A DNA stretch of 43,279 nucleotides from an uncultured Spirochaetales bacterium (GTDB lineage: Bacteria; Spirochaetota; Spirochaetia; Sphaerochaetales; Sphaerochaetaceae): NCBI GenBank assembly GCA_944390045.1, contig CALXOO010000019.1, positions 1 to 43,279 of the forward strand, read 5' to 3'. Of this stretch, positions 41,006 to 43,279 are shown one piece after another. Positions within the stretch are counted from its first letter, which is position 1; each line of letters begins with the position of its first letter. Under the pieces are notes generated by a model that had not been told where the DNA came from, ran no database searches, and was given only the letters and a program-made list of their open reading frames with translations. Position numbers and translations under genes: made by a program.

Positions 41006-41021
41006 TGGCACGCTGTTTGCA
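41006..41021 (+). promoter_or_regulatory. Sigma-54 (-24/-12) promoter of the sigma-factor gene
   Basis: TGGCACGCTGTTTGCA matches the sigma-54 consensus TGGCAC-N5-TTGCA at every consensus base; the GG (41007-41008) and GC (41019-41020) are separated by exactly 10 bp. Predicted start near 41032, giving a ~17-nt leader that contains AGGAG (41035-41039) before ATG 41049. No comparable sigma-70 boxes are evident between 40877 and 41048. Confidence 0.82.
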
Positions 41022-41048
41022 TGTGTAATGGCATAGGAGAAAACAGCA

Positions 41049-41924
41049 ATGTCAAGGAAAATGCTTAATGATGAGATGACAATGGAAGAGGACAAGGACG
41101 TGCTCTCGATCTACCTCAAGGAGATCAACAGGGTTCCTCTTCTTGATCACGATGAGGAGTATTCCTTGGCAGTCAGGGCCCAGAAGGGCGATGAGAAGGC
41201 CAGGGAGCGGCTGATAAACGCCAACCTGCGCTTTGTTGTCGCAGTCGCGAAAAAGTACCAGGGCCAGGGACTTCCCCTGGAAGATCTGATCGACGAGGGA
41301 AACATCGGCCTGCTGATCGCCCTGGACAAGTTCGAGCCTGACAAGGGCTACCACTTCATCTCCTACGCCGTCTGGTGGATCAGGCAGTCAATAATGAAGG
41401 CGATCTGCGAGAAGAGCAGGGCAGTGAGACTTCCGCTGAACAGGGCCAACGAGCTTTTCCAGATCCAGAAGGCACAGAAGAACCTGATGCATGCGTCGGG
41501 CTCCGCTGATGTCTCGATCGAGGAGATCGCGAAGGAGGCGGGACTTGAGCCCCAGCTGGTCAATGAGCTGCTGGCCATCTCACGCGAGACTGTCAGCTTC
41601 GACACTCCGATCACAAACGGCGGCGATGCTTCCAGCAGCAGGCTGGGCGACTTCATCGAGGATGAGGGATTCGGCCCGGAGGAGCTTGCGATGCAGAAGT
41701 GTCTCAAAGAGGATATCAATGCTGTCCTTTCAACCCTTTCCGATAAGGAGAGACAGATTATCATACTGCGCTTTGGACTGAACAACACCGCACCGATGAG
41801 CCTTAAGGAGATCGGCGAGATTTACAACCTCACAAAGGAGAGGATCCGCCAGATCGAGAAGAGGGCCCTTGAGAGATTGAAGCAGCCCTCCAGAGCGAGA
41901 ATACTGGAAAGCTACACAGCTTGA
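41049..41924 (+). CDS. Sigma-70 family (group 2, RpoD/RpoS-like) sigma factor
   Basis: 291-aa sigma factor with region 1.2 (DVLSIYLKEINRVPLLDHDEEYSLA), region 2 (NLRFVVAVAKKYQGQGLPLEDLIDEGNIGLLIALDKFEPDKGYHFISYAVWWIRQSI), region 3 (LPLNRANELFQIQKA...) and region 4 (LSDKERQIIILRFGLNN... SLKEIGEIYNLTKERIRQIEKRALERLK). It lacks region 1.1 and the long insert of housekeeping RpoD, so it is most likely an alternative RpoS-like factor. It is preceded by a sigma-54 promoter (41006-41021) and followed by a strong terminator, so it is its own transcription unit. This layout parallels RpoN control of rpoS in Borrelia. Confidence 0.9.
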   Translation: MSRKMLNDEMTMEEDKDVLSIYLKEINRVPLLDHDEEYSLAVRAQKGDEKARERLINANLRFVVAVAKKYQGQGLPLEDLIDEGNIGLLIALDKFEPDKGYHFISYAVWWIRQSIMKAICEKSRAVRLPLNRANELFQIQKAQKNLMHASGSADVSIEEIAKEAGLEPQLVNELLAISRETVSFDTPITNGGDASSSRLGDFIEDEGFGPEELAMQKCLKEDINAVLSTLSDKERQIIILRFGLNNTAPMSLKEIGEIYNLTKERIRQIEKRALERLKQPSRARILESYTA

Positions 41925-41942
41925 TGATGCTCAGCGTCCATG

Positions 41943-41984
41943 AAACCGTGCCGCCTGAAATGATGGTGTGCACGGTTTTTTTTT
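41943..41984 (+). terminator. Intrinsic terminator after the sigma-factor gene
   Basis: AAACCGTGC (41943-41951) pairs with GCACGGTTT (41970-41978) across an 18-nt loop and runs into nine T (41976-41984). The remainder to 42140 shows no recognisable element. Confidence 0.88.
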
Positions 41985-42142
41985 CTTTTTCCTGTGCCGC
42001 TGATTGCCGCTTTGTCACAGTAATGCCGAAATTGAAACATCATTCCATAATCGGCCAGGCCCGGTCCAATTTCTTCCTTGAAAACGAATTAGGGCTGTGG
42101 ATTTTCATCTGTACTTCTTGTAAATTCTTCCTGTGCAAACAA

Positions 42143-42170
42143 TTGACTAATGTGCAATATTTGGTAGAAT
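42143..42170 (+). promoter_or_regulatory. Promoter of ppdK
   Basis: TTGACT (42143-42148), 16-bp spacer, TAGAAT (42165-42170), predicted start near 42177. A second, weaker TTGACC (42178-42183), 16 bp, TACAAC follows in tandem. Leader contains AAGGAGG (42211-42217). Confidence 0.6.
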
Positions 42171-42220
42171 TAATCTGTTGACCACATTTTCCAGGTTGAT
42201 ACAACTGACAAAGGAGGAGA

Positions 42221-43279
42221 GTGCGTTTAGCGCATAAGAAGATGAGGAAAGATCAGAAAAAGTATGTCTATTTCTTCGGGGCAGGCCAGACTGAGGGCCG
42301 TGCTGATATGAAGGCCCTGCTTGGAGGCAAGGGCGCGAACCTCGCCGATATGACCAGCATCGGACTCCCAGTCCCGCCGGGCTTCACGATCACGACTGAG
42401 GCCTGCGCCTATTTCGACGAGCATGAGGGTGCCTATCCTGAGGGACTGAAAGAGGAGGTACTGAAAAACCTCGCCCGTCTGGAGAAGCTCATGGGAGCGA
42501 AACTCGGAGACAAGAAGAATCCGCTGCTGGTCTCGGTCCGCTCCGGCGCCGCACAGTCCATGCCTGGCATGATGGACACAGTCCTCAACCTCGGTCTCAA
42601 TCCGGACTCCCTGCAGGCCCTCATCGACAAGACAGGCAATGAGCGTTTTGCCTGGGACAGCTACAGGAGATTCATCCAGATGTTTGGTGATGTTGTCATG
42701 GGTGTGCCGCATGCTGAATTCGAGCGTGTCCTCCAGTCTGTCAAGGATGAGAACGGCAAGACCTTCGACACCGAGCTTGATGTCGATAACCTCAGGGAAG
42801 TAATCAAGCGCTACAAGATCGTCTACAGGAAGTTCACTGGAGAGGAATTCCCCACTGATCCTGAGTACCAGCTCTTCCAGACGATCAACGCGGTATTCCG
42901 CAGCTGGAACAACGAGAGGGCAATCAAGTACCGCCTGATGAATGACATCCGCGGTCTGCTCGGAACTGCTGTCAACGTGCAGTCAATGGTCTTCGGAAAC
43001 ATGGGTGACACTTCCGGAACCGGAGTCGCCTTCACCCGCGATCCTTCCAGCGGAGAGAACAGGTTCTTCGGCGAGTTCCTGATGAACGCCCAGGGCGAGG
43101 ATGTCGTTGCCGGCATCAGGACGCCTCAGTCCATCGAGACCCTTACCCAGACCAATCCTGAGGGATACAGCCAGCTGTGCGACATAAGAAGAACGCTGGA
43201 GAACCATTACCATGACATGCAGGACATCGAGTTCACAATCCAGGAGGGCAGGCTCTTCATGCTCCAGACCAGGAGCGGA
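42221..43279 (+). CDS. ppdK: Pyruvate, phosphate dikinase, N-terminal part
   Basis: The frame runs open to the window end (353 codons of ~900). [50 protein letters not shown] is the PpdK N-terminus; [24 protein letters not shown] and [26 protein letters not shown] are ATP-grasp blocks; the last residues FMLQTRSG match the end of the nucleotide domain. The enzyme interconverts pyruvate, ATP and Pi with PEP, AMP and PPi, typical of anaerobic glycolysis with PPi. Start: GTG 42221 follows AAGGAGG (42211-42217); ATG 42242 in frame is the alternative, but it lies 24 nt from that site. Confidence 0.93.
   Translation, partial: MRLAHKKMRKDQKKYVYFFGAGQTEGRADMKALLGGKGANLADMTSIGLPVPPGFTITTEACAYFDEHEGAYPEGLKEEVLKNLARLEKLMGAKLGDKKNPLLVSVRSGAAQSMPGMMDTVLNLGLNPDSLQALIDKTGNERFAWDSYRRFIQMFGDVVMGVPHAEFERVLQSVKDENGKTFDTELDVDNLREVIKRYKIVYRKFTGEEFPTDPEYQLFQTINAVFRSWNNERAIKYRLMNDIRGLLGTAVNVQSMVFGNMGDTSGTGVAFTRDPSSGENRFFGEFLMNAQGEDVVAGIRTPQSIETLTQTNPEGYSQLCDIRRTLENHYHDMQDIEFTIQEGRLFMLQTRSG

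Noticed and set aside
1..43279. tRNA genes, insertion sequences, prophage
   Set aside because: No cloverleaf-type sequence, transposase or phage structural gene is recognisable; the only mobile trace is the integrase remnant.

Overview
The window is a gene-dense, roughly 55-60% GC bacterial chromosome segment that most likely comes from a spirochaete (Spirochaetota, near the Sphaerochaeta/Treponema lineages). I infer this from family content and gene order: a DegT-like gene, nadK and recN together; two GH57 enzymes with a DUF4912 gene; two Xer recombinase genes around a worn DprA-like gene, followed by hslVU; and murG, cvpA, holB, then a sigma-54 two-component pair. No species can be named from sequence alone. 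An intact class B penicillin-binding protein argues against the PBP-less Sphaerochaeta species already described.

Layout. 1-62 is the 3' end of a 5S rRNA. 355-2957 holds a GntR/FCD regulator, kduI (uronate catabolism) and azlCD (branched-chain amino acid export). 3021-6595 is the DegT-like gene, nadK and recN. 6618-11418 holds two GH57 alpha-glucan enzymes and a DUF4912 protein. 11513-12874 is an accessory gap with a truncated integrase remnant and an AT-rich non-coding stretch full of GTTC/GAAC motifs. 12875-26882 is one long plus-strand block: mraZ, rsmH, ftsL-like, murF, mraY, ftsW, ftsQ, ftsA, ftsZ, xer, dprA-like, xerC, hslV, hslU, flhF-like. A minus-strand ftsI (26870-28543) overlaps flhF tail to tail and diverges from a LysM/LytM protein gene. 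secA (minus) diverges from murG (plus). murG starts a second compact block (murG, cvpA, holB, histidine kinase, NtrC-type regulator, dinG). The end holds groES (minus), a small unknown gene, a sigma-70 family gene behind an excellent sigma-54 promoter, and the start of ppdK.

How it works together. Most of the window serves envelope growth and division: lipid I/II synthesis (MurF, MraY, MurG), septal synthase (FtsW, FtsI), divisome scaffold (FtsZ, FtsA, FtsQ, FtsL), a LytM-like wall factor and SecA. Xer proteins, RecN, DinG and HolB cover chromosome processing; HslVU and GroES cover proteostasis; the GH57 enzymes, KduI and PpdK cover carbon metabolism.

Most interesting signals: (1) a TGGCAC-N5-TTGCA sigma-54 promoter with an upstream palindrome in front of the sigma-factor gene, with a GAFTGA-containing activator in the same window, suggesting a sigma-54 to sigma-70 cascade like the one in Borrelia; (2) several transcription units whose -10 box lies 6-7 nt before an ATG that has no Shine-Dalgarno sequence, suggesting leaderless mRNAs; (3) matching TTGCCGATCGG elements on both divergent -35 boxes between groES and an unknown gene; (4) GTTC-N7-GTTC repeats beside an integrase remnant; (5) several family members with eroded active sites (DegT-like, DprA-like, LytM domain, MraY, FlhF-like).
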